Positions 12,215-23,222 of a stretch of DNA of 64,000 nt are shown here, piece after piece. The stretch's first letter is position 1, and each line of letters begins with the position of its first letter. The translations under genes and the position numbers were made by a program. The stretch spans positions 17,557,430 to 17,621,429 of the forward strand of contig CM055828.1 of NCBI GenBank assembly GCA_029582265.1, written 5' to 3'. The notes beneath the pieces were generated by a model. The model was not told where the DNA came from. It searched no databases and saw nothing but the letters and a program-made list of their open reading frames with translations. Origin of the DNA: Zoroaster sp. YZ-2022 (taxonomy: Eukaryota > Echinodermata > Asteroidea > Forcipulatida > Zoroasteridae).

Positions 12215-13611
12215 ATAAGCCAATGAACTCGATCGGTTACCGTTATTGAAATGATATAATGAAATTAATATAAAATCAGAGTAAAATAACGAGGTATAAT
12301 CTAAACTGATCCATTATACGAATCAAAGTCATGTAAATGTATCAAATATATGATATATTCTTCCATTTTATGAAAATTACATATCGCCTTAGGATCATTG
12401 TAAATTGATGTGTCATAAACGAAAGTTTACACAATAATCGGTATAACAGCAGCTGTGGTCATGGACAGTCGTTTCAATGGTTAAATTTAAATGAAAACCA
12501 TCAGTCACCTTCTTTCCGATTATCATGTCATTCCTGATGTTTATAAACAGCGTGCTGAACTTGTAAAAAGTGTGAAGCTTTTATACATCAACGATGAACG
12601 AACGTGATTAGCGCTGGTCCATGTTAATGGAATAAAAGTTCGTCACGCAGTATTTAACTCAAAGGATAAAGGAGGGTCGTGGACACGGGTGATAATGGAC
12701 AGAGCCGAAAGCAAGGCCCTTTATCTCCTTGAGCGTGCTCAGACCTCCAGATCTATACATGACAGCAAAGAAACGTCACCCCTAAATGTTGTTAAGTAAT
12801 TATATTATTAAACATAATAAATATACAATGTGTGGGATGGTTGGCTGCCAGGTCAGCAAATTTGCAACATTGTGTTCGTGTTACACTCCATACTCATAAT
12901 ATTCTTCATTAAACAAATTATATTAAATATAAAATGAAAATAATAAATATTTTTAGGGGTGATGTTTCTTTTGCTGTTTATGTATATATCCTGTATTCCC
13001 AATTCATAAATGCGCACCTTGATTTCGTTTCGGCATTTATGGATACCTTCTAACACAGAGTTGGTTGTTATTGATACAAATGCATGATGTTTGATGATCA
13101 ATAACTTACTGGGTATATACAATTTTATTTGGGGCTTGTGTCTAAGAAAAGTTGTATTTGTTTATATCTTTTTCAACATAACATCGGAGCGTGGAACTCT
13201 GTACTGACCTTCCACTAAAGGTTAAATGCATTAATGAAGGACTCAGATTCCTTGAGTCCATCTTGAAAATACTAAACGTTGCAAACAGCAGAACTGGCAG
13301 ACTTGTACAACGAAACTTTAGAAAACCCTTGTCCAATGGAAGGGACATTCGAAAACCTCATTCTATCAATGTAAAGTTATCATAGCCTAAACCAATTAGC
13401 TGTTCTGTTCCCCACACCATATATATTTAAGTAACAACTTAACGTATTTGAATGGGAAATTACAAACTTGTACAAGCCTTTACATACAGCAAAGAAACAG
13501 ATAGTTACAACAGAAATATGGAAAGTTCATAAATACATTAAATATGCTTCACTATTTAATATTCTATTTAATGTAATAACGGGGTAGTATGTATACAGCA
13601 TCTAGAGCACA
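12215..13611. other. Intergenic, no feature recognised
   Basis: AT-rich sequence without a convincing ORF, splice-bounded exon or repeat family. The short open frames here have no recognisable motifs. Confidence 0.6.
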
Positions 13612-14000
13612 TTTGTGGCGGAGCAGTGTGTGCAGTTGTGTGCAGTGTTGGATCGATAGCACACATTTTCAGTGTTGGATCGATAGTGCGTGCTATCGAT
13701 CCAACACTGCACAACTACACACGGCTCCGCCACAAACCTGCTCAAGATGCTGTAAAGCAGGCGCGCGCGCGTGACTCCTCCACACAAAAATACACAAAAA
13801 GGGAGGACCTCCTCAATTCCCTCCTCAACACAAAACTGCACAGGGGTCAAGATGCTGTATACGTGAGTGATATCCACCACATAAGATGCTGCATACATAT
13901 TGGCATACATGTCTGGGCGCGCGCGTGACTCCTCCACACAAAACTGCACACAAAATACTTACTCCTCCTCACAAACCGTTTGTGTGGTGGAGAATACATG

Positions 14001-14037
<37 letters not shown>

Positions 14038-14075
14038 GGATGGAGGTGTGCAGTTTGTGTGGTGGAGGGAGTGTA
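13612..14075. repeat. Inverted-repeat-rich block with hairpin and (CATATA)n
   Basis: Positions 13612-13736 form a long imperfect hairpin: 'tttgtggcggagc..tggatcgatagc' pairs with 'gctatcgatcca..gctccgccacaaa'. A direct repeat 'gcgcgcgtgactcctccacac' occurs near 13764 and 13919. The block 'cctccacacaaaactgcacac' (about 13931) is mirrored by 'gtgtgcagtttgtgtggtgg' (about 14046). A tacata(tacata)n tract lies at 13995-14038. The block looks like a MITE or nested MITEs, but I could not place clean ends. Confidence 0.65.
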
Positions 14076-14178
14076 AAATGCAAGCATGCATATTGATATT
14101 CGTCTGTCTTGGTCGTTTCTCATCAAATTGAAATGTACCAAATTGGAGCGTATAAGACATGTAGTGTCTTAAAATAGA

Positions 14179-15337
14179 ATGGACACATATGAGCCGATGT
14201 TGTTGCTTAGATTTAAAATGAACTATTCAGTATGATTTGTTAAATATAATTTAACACCAACAACAATCTTTGACATCAATATATATTTACAGATGGTTTT
14301 TTATATTGGTTTAAAACTCATTGACTCATTGAGTCTACTCATTGAGTCTTTACTCATTGAATCTTTACTCATTGAGTCATTGAGTCTACTCAATGACTCA
14401 ATGAGTCTATGAATGGACACATATGAGCCGATGTTGTTGCTTAGATTTAAAATGAAGCTATTCAGTATGATTTGTTAAATAATTTTAACACCAACAACAA
14501 TCTTTGACATCAATATATTTACAGATGGTTTTATATTGGTTTTAAAACTCATTGACTCATTGAGTCTACTCATTGAGTCTTTACTCATTGAATCTTTACT
14601 CATTGAGTCATTGAGTCTACTCAATGACTCAATGTCTACTCATTGAGTCTTTACTCATTGAATCTTTACTCAGTTTTTATATTGGTTTTAAAACTCATTG
14701 ACTCATTGAGTCTACTCATTGAGTCTTTACTCATTGAATCTTTCTCATTGAGTCATTGAGGTCTACTCAATGACTCAATGAGAATCTCATCGAAGTCTTT
14801 ACTCATTGAATCTTTACTCATTGGTCATTGAGTCACTCAATGACTCATTGAATCTACTCGTGAGTCTTTCTCATTGAAGTCTTTACTCATTGAGTCATTG
14901 AGTCTACTCAATGACTCAATGAATCTATCATCTTTACTCATTTGAGTCGTGGTCTACTCATTGACTCATTGGTCTACTCGATGAGTCTTTACTCATTGAA
15001 TCTTTACTCATTGGTCATTAGGTCAGTCTCAATGACTCAATGAAATCTACTCGTGGTCTTTACTCATTGAATCTTTACTCATTGAGTCTACTCAATAGAC
15101 TCCAATGAAAGATCTACTCATCTTTACTCATTGAGTCATTGGGTCTACTCATTGACTCATTGAGTCCTCATTGGTGCTTTACTCATTGAATCTTTACTGT
15201 TGAGTCGTGGGTCGACTCAATGACTCCAATGAAGTAGTCTACTCATTGAAGTCTTTACTCATTGAATCTTTTACTCATTGAGTCATTGAGTCTACTCAAT
15301 GACTCCATTGGAAGTCTACTCATTGAGTCTTTACTCG
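14179..15337. repeat. Satellite array rich in TGAGTCA/TGACTCA
   Basis: A roughly 230-bp unit starting 'gaatggacacatatgagccg' (14179 and again 14412) contains an array of 'actcattgagtc' and 'actcaatgactc' words. From 14640 the array consists only of these words. It becomes increasingly indel-rich towards the scaffold gap. The word TGAGTCA and its reverse complement TGACTCA match the AP-1/GCN4 consensus. Confidence 0.9.
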
Positions 15338-15837
15338 NNNNNNNNNNNNNNNNNNNNNNNNNNNNNNNNNNNNNNNNNNNNNNNNNNNNNNNNNNNNNNN
15401 NNNNNNNNNNNNNNNNNNNNNNNNNNNNNNNNNNNNNNNNNNNNNNNNNNNNNNNNNNNNNNNNNNNNNNNNNNNNNNNNNNNNNNNNNNNNNNNNNNNN
15501 NNNNNNNNNNNNNNNNNNNNNNNNNNNNNNNNNNNNNNNNNNNNNNNNNNNNNNNNNNNNNNNNNNNNNNNNNNNNNNNNNNNNNNNNNNNNNNNNNNNN
15601 NNNNNNNNNNNNNNNNNNNNNNNNNNNNNNNNNNNNNNNNNNNNNNNNNNNNNNNNNNNNNNNNNNNNNNNNNNNNNNNNNNNNNNNNNNNNNNNNNNNN
15701 NNNNNNNNNNNNNNNNNNNNNNNNNNNNNNNNNNNNNNNNNNNNNNNNNNNNNNNNNNNNNNNNNNNNNNNNNNNNNNNNNNNNNNNNNNNNNNNNNNNN
15801 NNNNNNNNNNNNNNNNNNNNNNNNNNNNNNNNNNNNN
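15338..15837. other. Assembly gap of exactly 500 N
   Basis: There are exactly 500 unresolved bases. The round length suggests a placeholder of unknown true size. It separates the satellite from the right arm of the inverted duplication, so all long-range relations across it depend on the scaffolding. Confidence 0.98.
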
Positions 15838-16109
15838 ACGCCCGGGGATGGCCCCCCCCTGCTGGCAACACCAGAACTTGAGTTCGGTGCGCTAGACCGC
15901 TCGGCCACGACACTCCACATCTTGACCTGAATATGTATGAAGAAAGAATGATAAATATTTAATAGAAATAGAGGAATAAGGGAGTAAGGGGAATGGACAT
16001 TGTAGACAGAAAGAGAGGAAAATTAACAAAAGTACACACACAAGACAAGGTAAAGAGATAGAAAGAGACGAAAAGCAACATATAACTAGAAACAATTTTA
16101 CTGCATACT

Positions 16110-16519
16110 AAGCTTGGGCGATAAACACGATAATATCGAATATCGCGATACCTTTGTTATTCGATTACAATATCGAGAACCTTTTTAAGTTATCGGCATA
16201 TCGGCGAATCGCGAATAAAAATATATCACGATAAAAAAAATCGATATTGTGAGTCAAGTCAGAAATTTGATGGAAACAAAATCAGAACAGTCTTTTGAGC
16301 TTTTAGAAATGAGAAACAAAAGCAAACTACTTCAGAAGTACATACACGCTCAGCAAATGAATTTGCAATTTATTGTGACACTTGTCACAACCTGTGGTTA
16401 TCGGCTCTAAAGCAATCATGCATGAATGCAAAACAAGAATTGCGATATTATCGAAAATCGCGATATATGTTTGCCGATATATTATCGTGGATGAAAAAAA
16501 ATAGATATCGCCCAAGCTT
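16110..16519. mobile_element. MITE copy in the right arm
   Basis: This is the inverted counterpart of 1152-1570, with the same AAGCTTGGGCGAT termini and flanking 10-bp repeats actgcatact (16100-16109 and 16520-16529). It shares its insertion site with the left-arm copy, so the MITE inserted before the duplication or allelic split. Confidence 0.8.
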
Positions 16520-16563
16520 ACTGCATACTTGAAACTTGATTGAATTTTTCAATATTTACCTAC

Positions 16564-16651
16564 CTTGATGTTTCTGTTTCTTCTCATTTCTTTTCTCAGC
16601 CCTGCAAATGGCATGGAAGCATTTGTACCACTCAGAGTGGTACCCATAAAT
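16564..16651 (-). CDS. Inverted copy of the exon at 1020-1107
   Basis: The same 88 bases lie in opposite orientation with acceptor and donor retained. It encodes the same segment starting IYGYHSEWYKC. See the left-arm entry; it may be an allelic or assembly copy. Confidence 0.35.
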
Positions 16652-16877
16652 CTGTAAATCAAATGGTAATTAATTTTAGGAATGTCGGCTATTCATCCAT
16701 TCATACATACATGTAAACTAAAAAATAAATGGGTCAGCATCCATCTTCATTGTATACACTATGAAAAATTAACTTAAGTTCCCTAAAACAAGCATCATTT
16801 CCATGCTTATTCACACCGCCAAATGTTGAATATTCTTGGCCCATGTACAACGTTATGTTTGTGCAACTACATACAAG

Positions 16878-17028
16878 TGACATTTCTTTTCGTTATCGAA
16901 CGACATGCACGCTCAGTGAGCAATTACGTAACATCTTTTGTTTGCGTTCACTCCATTCCGTATATATAAACCTTGTCCTCATGGCATTCTTCCTTCTCCG
17001 TCGAGTAACTACACCTTGCTTTCACTCG
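16878..17028 (+). repeat. A1 split direct repeat (151 bp)
   Basis: Identical or nearly identical to A2 at 20088-20238. It includes 'ccgtatatataaacc' at about 16958, a TATA-like sequence that could serve as the promoter. Confidence 0.9.
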
Positions 17029-17050
17029 TTACTGCACATATTCAAGCATC

Positions 17051-17717
17051 ATGAGCTTGGAGAACCAAGCTCAAGTCGTCTCGAATCAAGAGATTCTTAA
17101 CGCCATACAACATCTTCAGCACAAAGTTGATGTTACATCAAAAAGGCAACGATTGTCTGAAACTGCTGTCTCCTTCAAGAGCGAAGGCAACAAGGATCAG
17201 CATACCCACTCTGCAAAGATAGCAACGCTATTAGATTCTGCCCTCGGATCTTTGGAGCTCGGTGACATCACCAGTACGAAGAATACTCTCCAGGAGACCC
17301 TAGAGGCGGTAAAACAACGTCAGAAACTTATAAAACTAGCGGACCGCTCGCCCTTGGGTTGGGCGACCGTAAAAGAGTACCTAACTGATAATTTGGCGGA
17401 CGACTCTGACGATGAGAAACGGCTTCGTAAAGCCGAAAAATCGGCAGTCAGTAAGAGAGCTGATGCGGCCAAGAAAACAAAGAGCAATTCGAAGTTTTCC
17501 ACAAACCGGTACAGCCTTTCAACTGCTCCGCCTGTTCATCAGTCTTCTTTTCGTCCTTTCCCCACAATTCACTACGCCCTCCTTCGGGGTTGACCGGAGA
17601 ATGTGTTTTCAATGCGGCATCACCGGCCATGTGCGAACTAACTGCCCATCCCTCAGAGCCCTGCGAGCCAGTCAACAGCAGCCCGCAGCCACAACAGCCA
17701 GAATTTCCCCCACATAG
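17051..17717 (+). pseudogene. gag-like ORF with CCHC zinc knuckle, frameshifted
   Basis: The first frame (ATG 17051, MSLENQAQVVSNQEILNAIQ) runs to 17593. The continuation lies in a second frame ending about 17717. That frame contains the knuckle CFQCGITGHVRTNC (C-x2-C-x4-H-x4-C), typical of retroelement nucleocapsid proteins. Part of the acidic/basic middle (DDSDDEKRLRKAEKSAVSKR) resembles gag linkers. The frame change before the knuckle breaks the ORF in this copy, or reflects programmed shifting; I favour decay. Confidence 0.75.
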
Positions 17718-19715
17718 AAACTGGGAATCCTCGGAGCACGACTCTCCACAGACAGCCCCATTGACCGTTAAAGGTAAATTAAAATCTTGTTTGCCTTTTT
17801 GGATAAAAGATTTGAAAGCCAGTGCTTTAGTTGTTGAAACCATTGCATACGGATATAAAATTCCTTTTAAATATTTGCCATCATCGTTTTTTGCTACGAA
17901 TAACAAATCTAGTTTGGACCATTCAGACTTTGTCGATTCTGCCATTTCAGAATTGTTAATTAAGCATTGCATAATTGAAGTCGATACTATTCCTTTGTGT
18001 TGCAACCCACTAACCGTTGCGGAAGGGAACAAATTAAGACTTGTTTTGGACCTTCGACACCCCAACCAATTTATTTCATTAACTCCATTCAAATATGAAG
18101 ACCTAAAGCATATTGCACAGGTTCTTCATTCTGGACAGCATTATTTATCTTTCGATTTTGAATCGGGATATCACCACATTGATATTTTTCCCCTTCACCA
18201 ACAGTATCTTGGGTTTTCATGGACGCGTCTTAATTGTACTAATTCACAGTTCTTCCATTCGGACTCAGCAGTGCATGTTATATCTTTACCAAAGTGGTCA
18301 GGCCCTTGGTTTACTATTGGCGCGCGCAAGGCATTCTTTCCTTTGTTTACATCGACGACGGTCTCATTATCTCCCCAACTCGACTCTCCGCCTTAAGGAA
18401 TCTAGACATTGTCAAAGAAACAATATCCCGTAGCGGCTTTGTATTAAGCAAAACGAAGTGTGTGTGGACTCCCATTACAAATATTCACTATCTAGGTTTT
18501 TTCATAGATTCTACCACTTCAAAGTTTTACATCGGCGAGGCTAAACTTGCCAAGTTGCTTTCTTCCATTAACTATTTGTTGTTTAGTTCACAGCTGGTCA
18601 GCTAATTTCAATTATGAAATTGGCTTCAATCGCGGGCCAAGTGATCGCTATGTCTCCCGCCTTGGGCCCGATAGCTAGGCTTATGACCCGCTCATGCTAC
18701 CATGCAATTGAATCGCGCGTTTCTTGGACAAGCTTCATAAATCTTCCCAGCAGCGTTACCGCCGAACTAGAATTTTGGATCCAAAACATTAAATTACTTA
18801 ACGGCTTTCCATTCAAATTTCGTCTCGTACCAACAATTCAGATTTCTTCAGATGCCAGTGCCACCGGTTACGGCGGTTTCGTTCACGGCAAGTCCGATAT
18901 GCGATTTCATGGTATATGGTCAGTGAGTGAAAAACTCAATAGCTCAACATGGCGCGAGTTGACTGCGGTACTCAGAATCCTTATTGAGTGCCAGTCCTAT
19001 CTTACAAATCACAAAATCAAATGGTTCACGGACAATGCGAACGTTCCTTCAATTATCAAATGCGGAGCACAACATATCAAACCTTCATGAAATTGCCCTT
19101 AGTATTTATAAACTTTGCCGGTTAAACAATATTGTCATTGTCCCCGAATGGTTGCCCAGAAATGAGAACAGGTTTGCCGACAAAATAAGTAAATTTGTCG
19201 ATTTTGACGATTGGTCTATAGATGACCACTCCTTGGCAATAATTGATTCATGTTGGGGACCACATTCAATTGATCGATTTGCCTCACCCCAAAACAGAAA
19301 ACTTCAGGCATTTAATGCCAGGTTTTGGTGTAAAGGTGTTTCTGGAGTCGATGCCTTTTGTCAAGATTGGTCGGTCCATAATAATTATTTCTGTCCCCCT
19401 GTTTCACTTATATCTCAAGTCATCAGACTCATGGAATATTCCAAAGCAGTTGGTACACTAGTTGTGCCGAAATGGCCATCTTCTCACTTTTGGCCATTAC
19501 TTTGCCCCGACGGTTCACATTTGAATAAACATGTATTCGATTGGAAATTAATGAATATTTCGTACATTCCTCCCTCTTTGGGGAAAGTATCACCTTTTAA
19601 CTCTGAACCGTCATTTCTCACATTAGCATTGAGATGGGATTTCTCAAAGTCCCCCAGACAGACCAATCGAGGATATTGTTGTTCCGAGTTGGGCTATTGC
19701 TCGGATTGTATCTGA
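17590..19715 (+). pseudogene. Reverse transcriptase / RNase H / methylase-like pol, frameshifted
   Basis: RT motifs are spread over three frames: LVLDLRHPNQF and LSFDFESGYHHIDI (17590-18396 frame), then FVYIDDGLII with the catalytic YxDD box (18294-18605). RNase H follows with SSDASATGYGGF, WRELTAV and FTDNANV (18614-19090), and its last acidic block RNENRFADKIS sits in a further frame (18984-19715). The end of pol (DRFASPQNRKLQAFNARFWC, VDAFCQDWS, GTLVVPKWPS) matches the post-RNase H domain of DIRS/Ngaro-type elements that is often compared with DNA adenine methylases. Several indels and a stop near 18603 make this copy non-functional. Confidence 0.85.
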
Positions 19716-19944
19716 GATTTGTTCAGAATACGTAACTGCCATTTGGCGAGTATCTATTTGACGATAGAGAGCAGATTTTTAACAATTTGTCAAATAATAT
19801 CTACATCTGTACATGGCCGATTTGTGTGCCTGGTGTGCTTCATTTTTTGAAATCAAAATGACCATTTGGTGTCCGACTACCCAATCGTTATTTTACTAAC
19901 GGCCCCAAGAACCACTAACGTCCCCTTCTTTGGCGTTTTCTCAT

Positions 19945-20238
19945 AAGCAGGTGTTTTTGCTCAGCGAAACCAAATTGTAAACCAAAATACTTCGTTTCAA
20001 TGGTATTGTTTTCATTGTGTATTTTCTCATCATGAGGTAGATATAGAAAAGAAATACATTTTCTGACGTAGGAACGTAGGAAGAAAGTGACATTTCTTTT
20101 CGTTATCGAACGACATGCACGCTCAGTGAGCAATTACGTAACATCTTTTGTTTGCGTTCACTCCATTCCGTATATATAAACCTTGTCCTCATGGCATTCT
20201 TCCTTCTCCGTCGAGTAACTACACCTTGCTTTCACTCG
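19945..20238 (+). repeat. B1-A2 junction of split direct repeats
   Basis: B1 (143 bp, 19945-20087) repeats at 21578-21720, and A2 (151 bp, 20088-20238) repeats A1. The fused B1-A2 reproduces the junction that a circular intermediate would have (B2 joined to A1). Confidence 0.9.
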
Positions 20239-20526
20239 CCCATTTATATCCCTCCCGCCCACGAATTAATTCGCAAGGAAGAAAGGGAATGCGCCCTCAC
20301 TCGGTATCCTTGGACGCATCCACGTTTTCCCCTAAAAAATAGGGGTTTTTTTCGTGGCCTCCGAGCGCCAGCTAACGCTGGACTGATGCCTAGTGCCTTG
20401 CAAGAGAACAATGTGTGAAAAATTGTTGATTGTTATGATTGTTGCGCCATTTTGTATAGACGCGTTATGCGTTTAGCATATTGTGACAAAGGTACTTGTG
20501 GCTTTCTTGTTTGTTTTTATTGACAG

Positions 20527-21521
20527 AGGCATGGAACCGTAATAAGCAATCCCTTCAAGACCCAACCCTCCACATTCTCGCTGACAATACGCTGCCTTCT
20601 CTACTAATTGCGGCCAGAGCATCGTCTACAACCCAAAAATATCTGGCCACATGGGGCAGATGGGAAACCTGGGCTCGCACCAGAATCGGAGTCGAGGCAT
20701 TTCCAGCAGACCCATACCATCTCGCACTTTACATTGCTCATTTATCCACGACATCCGGAGCGAAGACGGCAGCTGATGCTGTTTCCGCCTGCGTTAAGTG
20801 GGTACATAGCTTAGCCGGGCTGCCGTCTCCTACAGATGATTGTATGTTCAGACTTGCATTGCAAGGATATAATCGTACCCACACTACACCCATCACGAGG
20901 AAAGAACCAATTACACCCGAAATACTGGAAAAGTTACTGGTGTCACACGGTCATTCAACAGCGACATTGTTGGATCTTCGAACTTTATTTGTCTGTTTTA
21001 TCAGTTATGCAGGATTTTTGAGATTCGACGATCTAAGCCACATCATACGCTGTGATTGTACTTTTACACCAGATCGCCTACTGTTACATTTGCCAAAATC
21101 TAAAACTGACCATTTACGTCAAGGCAATGACGTGACAATAGCCAGAACATTTAAGTCAACTTGTCCAGTCGTCGTTGCAGAACGATACTTGAATGCTTTG
21201 GCAGATCCAATTGATTCGACCTTACCTATTGTACGTAGATTAACAGCTTCAAAAAAGGGTCTAGTTCCCACCACACACGGTTTAAGTTATACCAGAACTC
21301 GTGAGACAGTGCTCCAAGCAATAAAACCTTTAGTGCCCAATATAGGCGAATATGGGCTCCATAGCCTAAGGTCGGGTGGGGCAACGGCTGCCAGCAATGC
21401 CCACATTCCTTCTACTCTTATATCTCGCCATGGCAGATGGAAAACCAACAAGGCTCGCGAAGCATACATAAAACCTAGTCCCGAAGTTAGTCTTATAACC
21501 TCAAAAAATCTCGGAATTTAG
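20527..21521 (+). CDS. DIRS-order tyrosine recombinase
   Basis: The open frame runs uninterrupted to stop at 21519-21521 and lacks an early in-frame ATG. A good acceptor (tttttattgacag) ends at 20526, so I place the start of the coding exon there and infer that the recombinase is expressed by splicing. Catalytic blocks visible are GFLRFDDLSHI (first Arg), LPKSKTD (beta-hairpin Lys), HSLRSGGATAA (H-x2-R) and RHGRWKTNKAREAYIK (His/Trp region and nucleophile Tyr). It would integrate the circular cDNA, so no target duplication is expected. Unlike gag and pol it is intact. Confidence 0.88.
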
Positions 21522-21577
21522 ATTCGAGTGAGTTTCGTATTCCGTATTTGGTAATAATGAGTCATGAATTCTGAATA

Positions 21578-21720
21578 AAGCAGGTGTTTTTGCTCAGCGA
21601 AACCAAATTGTAAACCAAAATACTTCGTTTCAATGGTATTGTTTTCATTGTGTATTTTCTCATCATGAGGTAGATATAGAAAAGAAATACATTTTCTGAC
21701 GTAGGAACGTAGGAAGAAAG
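21578..21720 (+). repeat. B2 split direct repeat (143 bp)
   Basis: This matches B1 at 19945-20087 and forms the 3' end of the retrotransposon. The next base resumes the inverted-duplication arm. Confidence 0.9.
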
Positions 21721-22904
21721 TATTACTTTTAAGTATCTGATAAATCTCCATTATAAAGATCCCATTTTTAAACAGGGCTGAATTTTTTTCAAAAAAAGTG
21801 CCCCTTTCAGGATTTTTATGGATTTGGGGTGGTTAGGGTTATAGTTTATTTTGTTGGTCAAGGTATTAACATGGTAACTATTGAAAATAATCACCAGGAA
21901 TGATCTTTTTTGAAACTGTCACTTCTAAAAAGTATGATAATATGTCAACAATAGACAGTGCTACTTCTGAAAAGTTGTTCATTTAAACTTCTGTTTTCGA
22001 CCGGAAGGAAAGGTCAAATTGGGTCATGTCTGTGTAAGAAATGTGACATAGTTCGAGGTCTTTAACATGATGCAAAGATTGTGAAAATATTTTCTGTGGT
22101 TCATGAGATATGATTTTTTGAAATTTTCAACTTCCGGTTTCGACCGGAAGGAGAGGTCGGATTGGGGTCACGTCTGTGTACGAAAAATCACATGATTGGC
22201 AAAATGTCTGTAGCTGCATCCATACTACAGAATTACAACCTAAAGATCAGATGCCATTTTGTACATAAATTGTTAGACATTGAAATAATCAGAGTTGTAT
22301 GGGTGCTTGTAAATTGCTAATAAAGCAATGAAATACATATTTATTTTAACTCTCTGTTGGGTTTCATGACTTGACTTTTGTGGTTATACACTTCCCTCCC
22401 CCACAATCAATTGAAACCACTTTGTTGACCTGTTTAACCTACTTGTAACCAATCTAGAAATGAGTGTACATGGCCTTACACATGTAACAAGTGAAATGAC
22501 TTCAGTGTAAATGAACCCAACCATGATCCTTTGTTGACAAGAAAACAGAATATATATCCACTGGATCAAATCTGATAATTGGTTGCCCTTTTCACTTTGT
22601 TTATGGAAAAACCTTTCAATTTTAGATTTAAATGAAGCCAACATTGGTATTTATCTCTTGGTATTAAGTCTTGTACAAAAATAAATTTAATCTTTATTTA
22701 TAATATACTTCACTTTCAGGTTAAGTTTATAACAAAAATATAATGATAAATTGACAATGATAGTAACACTGTAATCAAGTATCTCCTTATTGTGACATGC
22801 TTATAAACTGTCTTTGTTTTCACCTATACTGCAAATAATAAAAAAATTATTTATAACATTTGAAAACAAATTCTACATTGATTTTTTTTACTTTTCAAGG
22901 TTGT

Positions 22905-23222
22905 ACACATGATTGGCAAATGTCTGTAAAGATCAGATGCCATTTTGTACATAAATTGTTAGACATTTAAATAATCAAAGAGTTGTATGGATGCTTGTAA
23001 ATTGCCAATAAAGCAATGAAATACATGTTTATTTTAACTGTCTGTTGGGTTTCATAACTTGACTTTTGTGGTTACACACTTCCCTCCTCCACTTTGTTGA
23101 CCTGTTTATACTTGTAAACAATCTAGAAATGAGTGTACATGGTCTTACACATGTAACAAGTGAAATGACTTCAGTGTAAATGAACCCAACCATAATCCTT
23201 TGTTGATAAGAAAACAGAATCA
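22905..23222. repeat. Degraded tandem copy of the duplication end
   Basis: The stretch 'cacatgattggcaaatgtctgtaaagatcagatgcc' to 'aagaaaacagaatc' repeats 22190-22552 in direct orientation with deletions. This shows that the end of the right arm is itself partly duplicated in tandem. 22559-22904 and 23223-24202 show no gene. Confidence 0.75.

Larger units (their letters stand above)
16878..21720 (+). mobile_element. Tyrosine-recombinase retrotransposon, Ngaro/PAT-like
   Basis: This 4,843-bp element has split direct repeats in the order A1 (16878-17028), gag and RT/RNase H, B1 (19945-20087), A2 (20088-20238), recombinase, B2 (21578-21720). B ends gaagaaag and A starts tgacattt, and B1 directly abuts A2, as expected for this group. 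It has no LTRs, integrase or target-site duplication. The empty site in the left arm (about 790-800) confirms the ends. Split direct repeats with a zinc-knuckle gag, RT, RNase H and a DIRS-order recombinase place it in the DIRS order, nearer Ngaro/PAT than DIRS1, which has inverted termini. gag and pol carry frameshifts, so this copy is probably inactive. Confidence 0.9.
15859..22558. repeat. Right arm of inverted duplication (interrupted)
   Basis: 15859-16877 and 21721-22558 are the reverse complement of 1-1819. The arm contains an inverted SINE head (15859-15915), a MITE copy (16110-16519), an exon copy (16564-16651, minus strand) and the CCTTCCGG repeat (21985-22180). Matching resumes exactly on both sides of the 4.8-kb retrotransposon. 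The bases 15838-15858 next to the gap do not match the other arm. Confidence 0.93.

Noticed and set aside
13589..14160. Overlapping open frames on both strands (60-115 codons)
   Set aside because: They follow inverted repeats and CATATA tracts, with no domain or codon signature.
15255..15930. Open frames spanning the N gap
   Set aside because: They consist almost entirely of unknown bases; the ends are satellite and SINE sequence.
17412..18092. Minus-strand and alternative frames within the retrotransposon
   Set aside because: They are shadows of gag/pol; only the plus-strand frames contain zinc-knuckle and RT motifs.
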